Of a stretch of DNA of 64,000 nucleotides, positions 25,301-37,725 are shown piece by piece. The notes under the pieces were generated by a model. It made no database searches and was not told the origin of the DNA. It saw only the letters and a program-made list of their open reading frames with translations. The stretch's first letter is position 1, and the number at the start of each line of letters is the position of its first letter. The position numbers and the translations under genes are program-made. The DNA is taken from contig NC_065897.1 of assembly GCF_905147045.1 (NCBI RefSeq), forward strand, positions 4,851,001 to 4,915,000, given 5' to 3'. This DNA comes from Nymphalis io (lineage: Eukaryota > Arthropoda > Insecta > Lepidoptera > Nymphalidae).

Positions 25301-26111
25301 TTATATTTCGTAATTAATAATTATAATGTTCTTTGCTAAGTCAGAGATAGTACTTTGTGCGTGTAATAACTGCAATCGTTAAATAGCTTATGAATAAGTT
25401 TCATTGAATATTTTTTCAATTTCATTACACCATAAAACTAAATGATTTATAAAAAGCATAAATTAAAATATAACCCGCGGTATTACGTACAAAAAAATAA
25501 AGGAAATGAAAAAGGCCAAGATGAATGTGGTCCACGCTTCGGTGGTCTAAGAAAAAATAAACTTACTTGGCCTTTATTTATACTTTAGGCATTATGTTAT
25601 AAAAGAAAACGGTTACTATGCTTAATGTTTATTTATATTAATTTCGGCTGAAACGTAAACGTACCATTGCTTGAACAATGTGTTTCTGAAAGATTGAAGG
25701 CCATGTTCAATTTATATGCGATAGGTTTTAATTTTTGACTTTAAGCATATATTGGCGTGCCTATAATAACGACTCGTATGCCGTGTAGGCAAATGGAATG
25801 ACGCGCTGTTATGCTGTCATATCTATTTTCCGCCGTCACTCCCTATTTTCTTGTGTGTGGCGCGTATATTCTAGAATTTGTTTCTATATATATCGATACC
25901 CTATGTTTTTATTTATTTTGCTCCATATTTATTTATTCGTTTTCTTTCATTATCAATTATTTTAAAAAAATATTTCACATGATATACTTAGATTTTTCAT
26001 AGGTCCCAAGGTTTTAGACACAGCTTTTACACGACTTTGGAATCTACTGACTTATAAATATTATATCTACTGACTTATATATATTATTATAATAGCCACT
26101 AAGCCAACAAT
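22396..26111. other. AT-rich spacer, no gene
   Basis: About 3.7 kb with only ORFs of 60-71 codons, several of them low-complexity hydrophobic. I recognise no exon, RNA gene or repeat. Confidence 0.45.
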
Positions 26112-26397
26112 ACTCTATGGTGGTAGGGCTTCGTGCGAGCTCGTCTGGGTGGGTACCACCCATTCATCAGTTATTCTACCACAAACGTCAGTATTTGGTA
26201 TTGTTGTGTTCGTGTTTGAAGGGTGAGTGTAATTACAGGTACAAGGAACATGACATCATAGTTCTCAAGGTTGGTGGTGCATTGGCGCTGTAAGCGATGG
26301 TTAACATTTCTTACAATGCCAATGTCTATGGGCGTTGGTGACCACTTACAATCAGGTGGCCCACATGCTCGTCCGCCTACCTATGCTATATAAAAAA
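26112..26397 (+). mobile_element. LINE-tailed SINE, nearly complete copy
   Basis: Head GGTGGTAGGGCTTCGTGC, then GGGTGGGTACCACCCATTC, a body with a small deletion, and tail CCACTTACAATCAGGTGGCC followed by ATGCTCGTCCGCCTACC and A-rich sequence. Confidence 0.9.
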
Positions 26398-28515
26398 GGC
26401 AATAATTTATAAATTACCGCTAAATCAATTTGTCTTTAATTATATTAATTTTTGAAGTCGTTTCCATTTTTGTATTACTTTTGCTTTAAATATTGTACTG
26501 ATTTAATATAATAAATTCGTTAAGGATAACAATTTTTTAACGGAATAATCAAGTTTACTCCAGTTAAATCTTGATTAATTTCAACGACTTTCATGTTAAA
26601 AATCAATTCACCCAGAAATGAACTAAAGAGAAGGCCAACCTTCAAGAGTTGAAAGAGTTGCTACTATAGATGAATTAAATAAGTCGAACTTTTATTGCCC
26701 TAAAATTAAATATACCTTTTACGTAAATCAATTACCCTTTTTAAATACAATAAAATGTTCTTTTATGGCCATCAATTTTGTATTATGATTCTATTTATTT
26801 AAGAAAAGGAACAATTTGTGAACCGAAACCTATATATATAATATAATAGTAATATATTTTGAAAATCGAACACTATAATTGAATATTTATAAACGTGATA
26901 AAAATTGTAAGCAAATATGTAATCAAAAAAAAGACCAAACTGACCAGAATATGTCTTGTTTAACGGTGATAATTTTACCACAATTTTTTTTACTTATGAA
27001 GATTTTAGTGATACGGATTGGTAAGAAACTTACTACATCAATTGAAAAAGGATAAGTCTAAGTACTCGTTATTATGTATGGTCCATATTTCTCATGATTT
27101 ATTTCATTAGATGTAAATCTAAATTCAAGAGACGGTTAATGACTTTTGGAACAAAAGCCGTTGTATCGGATTCTATTTGCCGACGTAAAAGAAGGAGAAC
27201 GTTAATACTATATTCTTAACAATCTTCGACCGAATGCATCAATCAGTTCCTTGTGCCGGAATATATAAAAAAAAAGAAAAGTGCTTCATCGCCCGTCATA
27301 GACGAAGAATATCACTTTTGTCGCGAAGTTTGGATGCTTCGAACAAACAATTACTTGAATTGTCATTTTTAGTTGGTTTTCTTAGCATTTAAAGCAATTA
27401 ATGATTGTTTTGTTTGTTGTATATTTCTTATTATAAAGTCAGAAGTGAATATCACTTCTGATTAGTTACTAATCAGAAGTAAATATGACTTTTTTTAAAA
27501 GAATATATATAGTATATAGTATAAATATATTATAGTGATTAAAGTTCTTCTTGCCCTACGTTCCCCTTTGAGTATGTCTGTCTGATTCGATAAACTTAAA
27601 AACTATGGAATGAATTTCCATCAGATGGACGCAGTGATTCATGAGGAAGGGTTCAAGTGTATAATTCATTAAGGTTTTGTGAAAATATTCTAAAATATAT
27701 TGATAAAAAAGCGGTTAATTGATTTTGAAGTTCCATTTGGAAAAAAATTAAAATCGACGAAAACCAATTTTATTTTATAATTATTTATATAATTTTGTTC
27801 AGAATAATATGCCTCATTTATGTTATTTTAACACGATTAAGTTTATTCATTGGTAAATATATAAATATGAAATGCAAGATTTTATTATTCGATCGAATAA
27901 ATCATACATAGGTATTGAGCAGGAATGTGCTGATATGATTTATTAAGTACTGTAATTTTGTCCTATGGTGTGCACAAGCAAAATTACAGCAAAATAGTAA
28001 TTCAATTGAGAAATGTCAAAAACAGTTTCGTTACTATAGATGTTACTATATATTAAGGTATTATAATAGGTATATTATATATGTACTTTATTTTATTACA
28101 GTATTTAAAGTTCTTTCACAAACTAACATGTAGGTACTTAAACTTTTAATAAGATAGAGTTGTCTCTTCTTATAGTCAAGACTTGAGGAATGTTCTTATA
28201 TGCTTTTACGTAAATTGAAAAAGTAGGATTCTAAGTACTCTTTATTATAATATTAACTATGGATAACAAACATCTCTTACGATTATTTTATAAGATATAA
28301 TTTATTTAATTTTATTTTAAATGGCACAGTGATCGTTGTATCGACTTTTATTTGCCGACGTAAATTAATATAAAAGGTGGTTAATAATTCAGCTTAATTT
28401 TGTTTGTTTATATGGTTCTTGAACAATCTTCGCTTATTGTGAACCGATTTTAATAGTTCTCTTTTTAATGGATAGTTAAGAACTCGAGAATGGGCCCGTT
28501 AATATTTTTATCAAT
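26398..28515. other. AT-rich spacer with direct repeats
   Basis: No gene. AAGTCAGAAGTGAATATCACTTC (27438-27460) is followed by a shorter repeat of the same words to 27484. A patch at about 27545-27690 (GTATGTCTGTCTGATTCGAT, then ATGAATTTCCATCAGATGG) resembles Helitron-like internal sequence. Confidence 0.4.
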
Positions 28516-28786
28516 ACATTTACTTGGTGGAAGAACTTTGTGCAAGCCCGTTTGGGTTGGTATGACACACTCATTAGATATTCTATAGCCAAACAGTAAT
28601 ATTTAGTAATATTGTGTGCTGGTTTAAAGTGTGAGTGAGCCAGTGTAATCACAGGTAACATCTTAGTTCCCAAGGCTGCTGGCACATTTGTAATATTATA
28701 ACGAACGGATATTTCTTACAGCAACAATATTTGTGGGCAGTGGTGAGTTTTACTGGTGACAAATTATATCATAAAAAAAAAACAAA
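28516..28786 (+). mobile_element. LINE-tailed SINE, diverged copy
   Basis: Head TTACTTGGTGGAAGAACTTT and GCAAGCCCGTTTGGG, the middle block GTGAGTGAGCCAGTGTAATC, a damaged tail region and a terminal A run at 28774-28783. Confidence 0.82.
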
Positions 28787-29399
28787 TAAGTCTATACGAT
28801 TAAGGGCTACATGTCAGTAAAACTCCAAATTGACACTTTTTTTACATAATCTATTCTATACTTATAATTAAATTATAACACGTCGATGTCTGTACATCAT
28901 TAATATTGAAAAAAATAATAATATGTGGGGCTTTTATTAGAGCAATAGAAACTAAAATAACAGTTTTAGAATTTTTATCTGTGTGTATGCTTGAAACCGC
29001 ATCACGCAAAAACTCCTGCATGGATTTGAATGCAGTTTTCACCGATGCTTATTACTAGAGGTCCAACTTAAAATTAAGGCTCCATTTTACCACAGGAAAA
29101 TATCTTATTACAATCGTTTTAAGTTTAATATTTCCTAGATCTCACGTTATTTAATAAACTTAATGCTAAATTGATAAATTTTGGGAAAACTAGCGCCTTA
29201 CTTTTCATGAGAACAGATAAGTTAGTCGTTCTGTATAGTTTTACCCAAATAAAATCATAGATGGCTCTGTTTACCATTTTAAAGGCTTGTCTCAATCGAT
29301 CTTAATCGATTCCAACTAATTTTATACAACAATAATAAAACAATATTTAGCTTTGTTTGCGCAGCGTTCTAGAAATACCGCGTCTCGGTCTTAAGAGAC
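28787..29399. other. AT-rich spacer
   Basis: No supported features. A 63-codon minus-strand ORF has no recognisable content. Confidence 0.4.
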
Positions 29400-30010
29400 T
29401 TCTCTTCATTCTAATATACGCCGTAACGACGCGTCACGATCTGTGAAGGGAATTGCGCACAACGTGAAAGTCAATTGAGTGCAGACCAGTATCGCAACGT
29501 TGAAGCACGAATTGCAGAAACTTGAGAAGAATGTGAGATTCGATTAACCCTTGATCGTAGGTGCCACGCAATTTCCCGTTCTGTTGACGAATTCTGAACG
29601 AGAACATCATTTAGCTGATGACCGAACCGTCACATAATATCACGGTCACTAAGTCAAGTCAAGAAAGAAGATCATGTTTGTCGTAAACGTATGAAACGTG
29701 ACTCTCAAGTCACGTCTGTCTACTAACCGCACCCAACACGAAATTACGAGCTCTCTAACAGATAAAAAAGGGACTTGCTCTTTGTCTGTTGACCGTAAAC
29801 GCCATGATATATCACAGAAGGAGACAGATGAGTAGCTATAATAGACAGAAATATCTATCTCATCAATTGGATGAAGGACGGATCCGTGTGCAAGAATTTC
29901 ATTAAGCACAACTCAGTAATCCGAATGGTGCAGTTAGAAGAAGACAGGCTGCGCTATGTCAATCTTAGGCTGTCTGGTAACGGTGATGATGCTTCGATGG
30001 AATACGAGAA
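29400..30010 (+). pseudogene. Decayed coding segment with 23-residue Arg/Glu-rich repeats
   Basis: Base composition rises and the plus strand reads, with small frameshifts, SADQYRNVEARIAET (about 29477-29521), EECEIRLTLDRR (about 29526-29561) and CHAISRSVDE (about 29562-29591), then a His-Leu-Ala-Asp stretch. The Ala-Glu-Thr/Ser-Val-Asp-Glu turns recur about every 23 residues. This resembles the 23-residue (STPR-type) repeats found in some insect DNA-binding and transposon proteins. A later stretch near 29935-30005 reads EDRLRYVNLRLSGNGDD. Frames are broken, so this is a relic, probably of a large transposon ORF. Confidence 0.45.
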
Positions 30011-30966
30011 AAGGAAAAAAGTACATTTTGTATGACCCAATATTCAAATATGCCAATTATATTTATATTGGCTCAATAAAGGAAATAAATATATAAATTT
30101 AAAATTCGGTAATTAAAACGATTTTAATTTATTGAAACTCGTTATCAAGTATTTAATTACTTATATAAAACTGTTCTTGCAATAACGAGAGAATCTTTAG
30201 CAGCTTTTAAAGAATATGATATTAAGTTGATCTATAATTTTACGCAAATGTATAATGTTCGCTTTAGTTAATATATAAAATACCTTGAAAACAAGTCACC
30301 CAAAGTTTTAACACAGTTACGCGTCTTAAGTAGATTGAAAACTCAATTTTGTTCGCTTGCAGTAACATTTTGCGAACTTAATTAAATCTGAGAAAATATC
30401 TACGGGAATAAATAATAATTATAATATATTATCCTTGATATCATTAAAATATATTTAATACAAGGTTTATATTTTATTGAAAATTACTTTGATTAAATTA
30501 TAAATACATCATTTTATGTTAGCAAAAGGGTGTATCCTGAAAAGTCGTAGAGTAAAACATCTCGCAATATGACGATGTTAATAAAATTATTGTCAAATTT
30601 ATTAAAAATACCTCAGAACAGAAAATAATATTATGTAAATATTTTTCTCTTACTAATATCTTATTTAATGTAAATTAAATAAGATTATACCTAATTACTA
30701 TATGTATTCTATCACCTTTTCCAAATTGAACCTCTTGGGACTGAAATGGATCGCCTTTTCACTCCTAGAGGTTCAATTCTTAAAGTGTAATAGCAGCAAT
30801 TATTAGTTTTATAACATATTACACAGACATTTATTAGCAATTTTTTAATTTTATTTTGATACTTTATGAACTATGAACTTGAACTTTTTTACAAAAGGAT
30901 CCAAGACAATATTCCTTTTGTAAAAAAGGATATAAAAAAAATAAAACTATACAATTTCTAGAAATA
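30011..30966. other. AT-rich spacer with two strong hairpins
   Basis: Two inverted repeats stand out: 30724-30778 and 30885-30927, described under findings. No gene is visible. Confidence 0.5.
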
Positions 30967-31323
30967 TTATATTATAAATTTCAAGGAGTTTACAAACTTA
31001 TGCAATTGAAGAATAGAAGTTACAAGCTCGTGCTTGATCTTTGAATTATGTACGACTACCTGACAATTTCTGAAATAATCTTCTACGGGTATGTTTTGGC
31101 AGTTATGTATGTATATAGTATTGTCAAATATGGAGAAGAGATACTCAATGTTTTCATTTTGTAAAATTACTTCAAATTTTGTATTGATATTGGCTACATA
31201 ACCACCGACTAGACAGCCATAGAATATTATACAAGTTTTGTATTGATATTGGCTACATAACCACCTATTAGAATGCCTAGAAATATTATACAGGTTTTTT
31301 CTTGGTGACGCAAAGCGCTCCAA
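30967..31323 (-). other. 118-codon ORF over a tandem repeat, unidentified
   Basis: The second-longest minus-strand ORF outside transposons, Gr exons and the ORF at 52281. Its N-terminal part overlaps two 59-bp tandem copies (31177-31294). Because 59 is not a multiple of three, the repeat is read in two different frames. The C-terminal part (NENIEYLFSIFDNTIY, then KHELVTSILQLHKF) is faintly like insect chemoreceptor loops, but I see no diagnostic motif. No splice sites or companion exons are evident. Probably a chance ORF or a fragment of a dead gene. Confidence 0.2.
31177..31294. repeat. Tandem duplication, two copies of 59 bp
   Basis: The unit starts TTTTGTATTGATATTGGCTA at 31177 and again at 31236. 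The second copy has a handful of substitutions (ACCGACTAGA to ACCTATTAGA). Confidence 0.9.
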
Positions 31324-31365
31324 GTTGTTTTTACTTTATGTCACACTTTCATTAAATACAGTACA

Positions 31366-31570
31366 GTAACAGCCTGTAAATGTCCCACTGCTGGGCTAAG
31401 GCCTCCTCTCCCTTTTTTGAGGAGAAGGTTTGGAGCTTATTCCACCACGCTGCTCCAGTGCGGGTTGGTAGAATACACATGTGGCAGAATTTCGATGAAA
31501 TTAGACACATGCAGGTTTCCTCACGATGTTTTCCTTCACCAAAAAGCACGAGATGAATTATAAACAGAAA
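31366..31570 (-). mobile_element. tRNA-derived SINE (family T1), 5' truncated
   Basis: The plus strand reads AACAGCCTGTAAATGTCCCA, CTCCTCTCCCTTTTTTGAGG, CCACCACGCTGCTCCAGTGC and CACGAGATGAATTATAAACA, then stops before the tRNA-like head. Very close to the family consensus. Confidence 0.88.
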
Positions 31571-33100
31571 TACTACTAAATAGTAATTCAAAAAAATCAT
31601 TTAAAATCAAAAACATATTTAAAACAAAAATATAAAAAACCATGCATTAATTTAATTATTTCTACACCACAATTATTGCTTTTTATAAATATTTTTATTA
31701 GATTTATTCCAACATATTTCTATTAAATATAAAAACACATATGTTCTCAGGCTCCAACACGTACATGTACACAATTAAACGTATTTAAAGTGTCGCTAAT
31801 AATCCATTACATCTCATTTTATCTAAGTTCGTATTTTATTCATTTTGTCTTATTTAATGTAAGCCATTTTATTTCAACCTGCCGACGTTTCTTGAATGAC
31901 GCCTTAAAAGCTCATTTGTCTTGTATGAGATAAATTAGGGGAACGTAATTTACTGAAGCTAATTAAACTGGAAATTAATTAAATAAAAACAAGTTAATTT
32001 ACAAATACGTTTCAGAAAGTATTTGTAGTATCCAGTTAATGATTATTAAGTATAGTTACAATGATGCGCTATAATGTTCAGTATTTTACAAAGGTAAATA
32101 ATACTTATTAAATAATTAGTTAGGTTATATAAGAATATAATATTTCCATTTTCTATAATCATTTTATTATTCATCATTCATCTTGATCCTATTTACTTGT
32201 TAAGAAATTGAAATAAGCTGCATCTTCGAGCGAATCCATAACGGCAGCGGTTCTAATGCCAATGCAACCAAGCCTAAACTAGTTACCCCCGCAGAGCTAC
32301 ATGAGTTAGTAGCAGTCGTACAAATGCATTGAAATGAATTCATGTATTTTTCTAGTGAGATAAAAGAGTCCTATGATTAGCAGCGCAGTGATAAAAAGTA
32401 GCTTATATTTCCTGCTGTGTCAATGTTAATGTACACGTGTAATTACCATCAGGTGACCCATATGTTTATCTACTTAAAATGTAAATTAAAAAGTATTTTA
32501 ACTCAAATGCACATGATAGTTTTAATGAAAAAAAGAAACATGAATAAATCTTTTTTCCTATCCATTACGTCAACAATAGTGGTGCGTCTAAGATAGCTAT
32601 GAAAAAGTGTCCATGTGATTAATGAGACATCATTAGTCACTTGGACAAAGGGGCTTGAGAAGAAATGGAAAAATGACTAGGCTTATCTCTGTAGGTCCGT
32701 GTCGATTTCTTACTTTAGTTTTTGCATATAAAACAACCTAAAAAGCGATTTAAGAATAACACCCACATTATTATAAATGGTAATTTTTTATACGTTCGAT
32801 ATCTTTTCGACACCCAAACCCAAACCATTTTGAAGATAAAATCTCTACAAATATTACATAATAATTTTACTTGAAATATTTTGCAATTAACATTATATGG
32901 TATATATATCCCCAAAAATAAAATAAAAAAATAGTGTATGACTATGTGCGCCATGTGTTGCTGACAATATTAAACATTATTTTTAATACCAATCGATTTA
33001 GTCTAGCCATTAAAATTAACAGCCTTTTTGCCCTAAAACACTAAAAAAATAGTGTTAAGTTGTGAAGACGATGAAAATCCGTGAGGGAATTCTACATTTT
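31571..33100. other. AT-rich spacer with a SINE tail scrap
   Basis: Contains a small 3' fragment of the LINE-tailed SINE at about 32441-32475 (TTACCATCAGGTGACCCATA). Otherwise featureless, with ORFs of at most 79 codons. Confidence 0.45.
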
Positions 33101-33352
33101 TTTTTGCTTTTTTTTTATAGAATAGGTGGACGAGCATACGGGCCACCTGATGGTAAGTGGTCTCCAACGCCCATAGATGACGCCCACGATGGCTAACATT
33201 TCTTACAATGCCAAATGCATTGTAAGAAATGTTAGCCATCGCTTACATCGCCAATGCGCCACCAACCTTGGAAACTAAGATGCTATGTCCCTTGTGCCTG
33301 TAATTATACTGACTGAGTCACACCTTAAACCGGACCACAACAATACCAATAT
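33101..33352 (-). mobile_element. LINE-tailed SINE carrying an internal inverted duplication
   Basis: Reverse-complement copy with poly(T) start, GGCCACCTGATGGTAAGTGG and ACCAACCTTGGAAACTAAGA. A piece of about 24 bp from the body is present twice in opposite orientation at 33188-33240. The head is missing. Confidence 0.88.
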
Positions 33353-33384
33353 AAATTTAAAGTGTATAATGTAAAAGTAAACTA

Positions 33385-33490
33385 ACAGCCTCTAAATGTC
33401 AAACAGCCTTTGCGATGAGAAGATTTGGAGCTTACTCCACCACGCTGTTCCGATGCAGGTTAGTAGATATTTGTGATAGATTTTCATTCG
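33385..33490 (-). mobile_element. tRNA-derived SINE (family T1), 3' fragment
   Basis: The plus strand has AACAGCCTCTAAATGTCAAA, GAGAAGATTTGGAGCTTACT, CCACCACGCTGTTCCGATGC and then degraded sequence. Confidence 0.72.
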
Positions 33491-35051
33491 CCACATGCAG
33501 CTTTTTTGATACTACAGCTACCGCGCTTCATAATAATCTGAATTGATGTGACATTACCGCACATATGGTTTACACTATCTGGTTTATTATTTATTTAAAT
33601 TCAATATGTTTAAGAGGTGAACATTAAAATTCTTATTAAAAGATTCTAAAGACGTTTGTTCCTCCAGAGACAAAAGTATCGTCAGTTGTTCGAGATAGGA
33701 CTTAAAAGACAGCTGAACAAAGAAAGTCGATTAATTTAACTTTAGGAGATTAAAATATTTTTATTTAGTGTTAATAATACGATATAAGTGTATGTATAAT
33801 TCTATATATAAAATATAAACAAAATGTTATGATCTTATAAAATATCTAATTTTACATTCATAATAAATACCTAATACTCTAATCAAATAAAACATCGTCA
33901 TGCGTAACCATCGAAACGTGGATAGGATCCATTACTTTTATTAAAAATGTGTTTAATTTTGACTTTTGGAATGTAAATTTAATTAAAATCAAAACACATT
34001 ATCCATATTAAGCGCTTGAGACGAATGACGCAGAATACGTTAAAAAGTTAATTAATTTACTAAAATAGAAAGTATGCATCTCCCGGGAAATAATGGAAAA
34101 TATGATGCAATATTATTTTAACTTTTAATTTACACCATAAACCTAGATAAAATATCAACTTTATATCAACTAAATAGAATTCATTTTGACTTGACACATA
34201 TTTGACTACTCAACTTGGCTGCGCGTTTAATTAACGGACTTCATTTCGAAACCATGAGCTACTTATTTCATTCTTATTTTCAAATCTTCTGAGATTTAAC
34301 ATTCGTTTTCCTGTCACGTCCATCTGAGTAGAGCCATGTCGACTGAAATTAATTCATGCAAACGTGACAGAATTGTTATTGCCATATCCATTATACTAAA
34401 TTCTGAGGGCGACCAGTTACAAAAATTGACATTTTGATTTACGAATGTAAATTAAAGAGCTTAAAACAAATTATTAAAGAGAAAAAAATAAAACATTCTG
34501 CTTATTAATTCCGTATACTAATGTCACTTAAATTTACCGCCAAAAGTGACAAACGCCATAAAAACTTAAAGCTTGTGAAAGAGTTTGTTATGTGATTATG
34601 TTTATTTTTACTATAATTATCCTATTTTACGCATAGAGACCATAGTTAAATAAATTATGCTATTTACAATAAACATAGATAAATTATGCAATATACAATA
34701 AACATGATTCATTTCTAGTATGTAGTATATGAAAATAACAAATACGCATAAAACAATAATTTAATTTTAATTTGAAGATATACACACTTTCGAAAAAATA
34801 CAACATTTAAGTAGAACATGTGCTAATGAATTAAACATAACGTCAGAAAGAAAAGTACATTTTACATCTGTTCATTAATTAGTCTAGTATTAAAAAAAAG
34901 CGCTATCAACATTTTATTTGTAGTATTTTATTCTCTCGTTTCAACAGCGTCGCAGCGATTGATTTAAGAAATAAATGTTTAAAGTAAGGGTGACATGCGG
35001 ACAAAAGATAAGTTTTTCGCATAAACAAAATTGCCAAAAAAATTTTAATCA
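33491..35051. other. AT-rich spacer, no gene
   Basis: No supported feature. A word of about 20 bp (AATAAACATAGATAAATTAT and its variant) is locally repeated at about 34660-34705. Confidence 0.4.
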
Positions 35052-35262
35052 CAAATAGGTTGGCCGACTGGCAAATAGCCCTATGGCAGGTTACTGGCAT
35101 AGACAATGGCACTGTAAGAAATATTAACCATTCCTTACTACATCACCCACTCACCGCTTACTTCAAACCAAAACAAAAAAAAACTGTATTGCTGATAGAA
35201 TATTATTATGATGAGTAGGTGGATAACCTACGCAAACGGGTTTGCACAAAGCCCTAAATTTT
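35052..35262 (-). mobile_element. LINE-tailed SINE, old copy
   Basis: CACTGTAAGAAATATTAACC, CACCCACTCACCGCTTACTT and CGGGTTTGCACAAAGCCCTA are in the expected order for a reverse-complement copy. The poly(T) tail is gone. Confidence 0.72.
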
Positions 35263-37094
35263 ATCGTTATAAAATGAGACGAAAGTGTTTTGCATCTTAG
35301 ATTATTTGTAAATATAATTAATTATCCAGTTTTTTTTTTTTTCCTAATAACCTATAGCACAAGTAAACATTTAAAAATGTAACAATTAGAGGATATATCG
35401 TGATTTTTTCCTATCGAGATAATTTTATTATAACTCGAAATTATAATTTAGTTATACATATAATATTCTATGTTAATTTCAAACTGGATTTTCATGCAAA
35501 ATAAAATTAAATAATCTATTTTATATCCGCTCTTAAACAGAAAATTGTGATTTTTAATTCGATTATACTTCGCACTAACCTCGTTGGTGCGTAATCTACT
35601 ACCTACTATGCAAAAAAACGCTAAAAAAATGTTATTTTAGTATATTTAATGAATTTCGACAATATGTCAAAGTGGAGTATGTCAAGCACTTGATTTTAGT
35701 TATTTATATTAATGGATAGAGAAAGTGGGTATTGTAAAAAACGAGAGAAAATATACAATGAATAGTTGTTGAATACAATAAGTACTATATATATATATAT
35801 ATATTAATATTGATTACAAACGCGGTTGACTTAAGTGATTGAACAAACATAAAATAATTTAACCTTAATACAATAAATAACAATTAATAAAAAAAACAAA
35901 TGTTTTCACTGAAGCGATCGTTTAATAAATAAGATTAAAAACTAAATCCCTACTCGGGAGAACATCGCGGTGGGAAACAATAGAAAATGGAAACATGTAA
36001 AAAATTCTACCAACTATTCAATTACAAAAGCCGTGATTGCATCCCTCCTTGCCCTTAGGATAGCTAACTTAACAGTACCTCATAGGTATTATTATTATTA
36101 TAGCGCCATATTTTATTTAGTCTAGTTTGTGTCGAGGCGATTTTAAAGATAATCTATTTGTCTAATTATGATAGAAGAAATGTGGCAACAGACAAAAGTA
36201 CATATAACAAACCTAAATGCCCTGCTAAACGCAAGCCCTGCATTTGACTACGCCGTCGGATAAATAAAATAAAATGTTATTATGTATATTTTTATTTAAG
36301 TGTCCTTGACTTTTTCCACTTATCAAAAATGCAATTGTAAGGAGAAATAATTCAAATTCATCGGAAAAAAATAAAGTGAATAATAAACACACACACACAC
36401 AAACAAGTGAACACAAGCAATACATACGAATTCTCGCATTAATATTAAGCAAGAATGTTTTTATTTTATTTATTTTTTTTACTGTAAATATTAATACTTA
36501 TACTATTATATTTTTTTCTGAAGCTTCGTATTATAAAATTGTAATCCTATGTGGCCTCACTTCAGTAATGAGTAATAACTGTACAACAATTTTTGTTACG
36601 GTATTGATTACAAGTAAAAATAAATAAATAAATAAGTTATCAAATAATTTGTGCTGGAAACATTAAAGTGTTTTCATGCAAGATTTAAATCGGTCTGAGG
36701 TCTTACTCAGCGCAATGTCTAACACCCTCGGACGCCCTTAGAATAATATAAGAGGATGTAAATGCTCTTATATTTATTATCAGTAGGGACGATCGGTATT
36801 TTGGAAGGTCGTAACCGAAGATTGGTGTAAATAACACCTGTGCGAAACTTTTGCAATAATAAAGTTTAGGCACTTTATATAAAAAAATATATATGTATAT
36901 TTACCGGACTTCTATATTTGCTTATGATTATTTTATGGTTATTACTCTCGGTATAAAGATGTTGTTTCATCTTTTTATATTATAATGATTAGAACATTGC
37001 TAAGCAAAGTTACAATAAAATTCATTCTACATTTTATCTTTAACGCACGAGCCAAACAAACAAATCAAAATTTACACAACATTTTTTTTCTTAA
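35263..37094. other. AT-rich spacer with simple repeats
   Basis: Holds a TA run (35786-35804) and an (AC)n run (36388-36400). ORFs of 75-83 codons here are low-complexity and not convincing. Confidence 0.45.
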
Positions 37095-37725
37095 TATCTA
37101 GGTAGGTATCTCAGCCGAAAGACGTCCACTGCTGGACAAAGGCCTCCCCCAAGGATTTCTATTTTGGCCGGCCTTGCGCTGCCCCAGCAGACGTCAGTTC
37201 TGCAAGCGATGTGCTCCGCCCACTGCCACTTCAATTTAGCAATTCTTCGGGCTATGTCGGTTACTTTGGTTCGCCTGCGGATTTCACCATTTCTGATTCG
37301 ATCTCGCAGAGAAACTCTTCATTGCTCTTTGAGTAATCTTAAGACTTCTTATGAGTCCCATAGTGAGCGACCACGTCTCTGATTCGTAAGTCATCACTGG
37401 CAACACACACTGGTCGAAGATTTTCGACTTGAGATACTACGGTATTTGGGATGAGAAGATATCGTGTAGCTTCCCGAACGCTGCCCAGCCAAGTTGGATT
37501 CGACGATTGACTTCTTTCTCGAAGTTGGACCTACCTAGTTGGATGGTCTGACCTAGGTTAACATAGTTGTCTACAACTTCGAGTGCAGAATTTTCAACCT
37601 TGAGTGGGTGCAACATGGATGTTTAATATGATTTTCATCTTGTCCATGTTCAGTTTTAGACCCACTTGTTGGGAGACCCCGCTGAGTTCATCGAGCATAG
37701 TGCCGAGGTCTCCCAAGGTCTTTCA
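37095..37725 (-). pseudogene. RTE-type LINE relic (reverse transcriptase C-terminal part)
   Basis: On the minus strand, in shifting frames, it resembles RTE-clade reverse transcriptase downstream of the active site. Reading down from 37725: LGDLGTMLDELSGVSQQVGL, then LKLNMDKMKIILNIHVAP, a SNPTWLGSVREATRYLL-like stretch, then FDQCV-like and LREIESE-like pieces. The last part corresponds to the plus-strand GAAAGACGTCCACTGCTGGA. Frameshifts and stops make it non-functional; the endonuclease and palm are missing (5' truncation). Plus-strand ORFs in it are antisense shadows. Confidence 0.72.

Noticed and set aside
25811..26002. 63-codon hydrophobic ORF
   Set aside because: Phe/Ile/Tyr-rich frames are expected by chance in AT-rich DNA; no Gr or Or signature.
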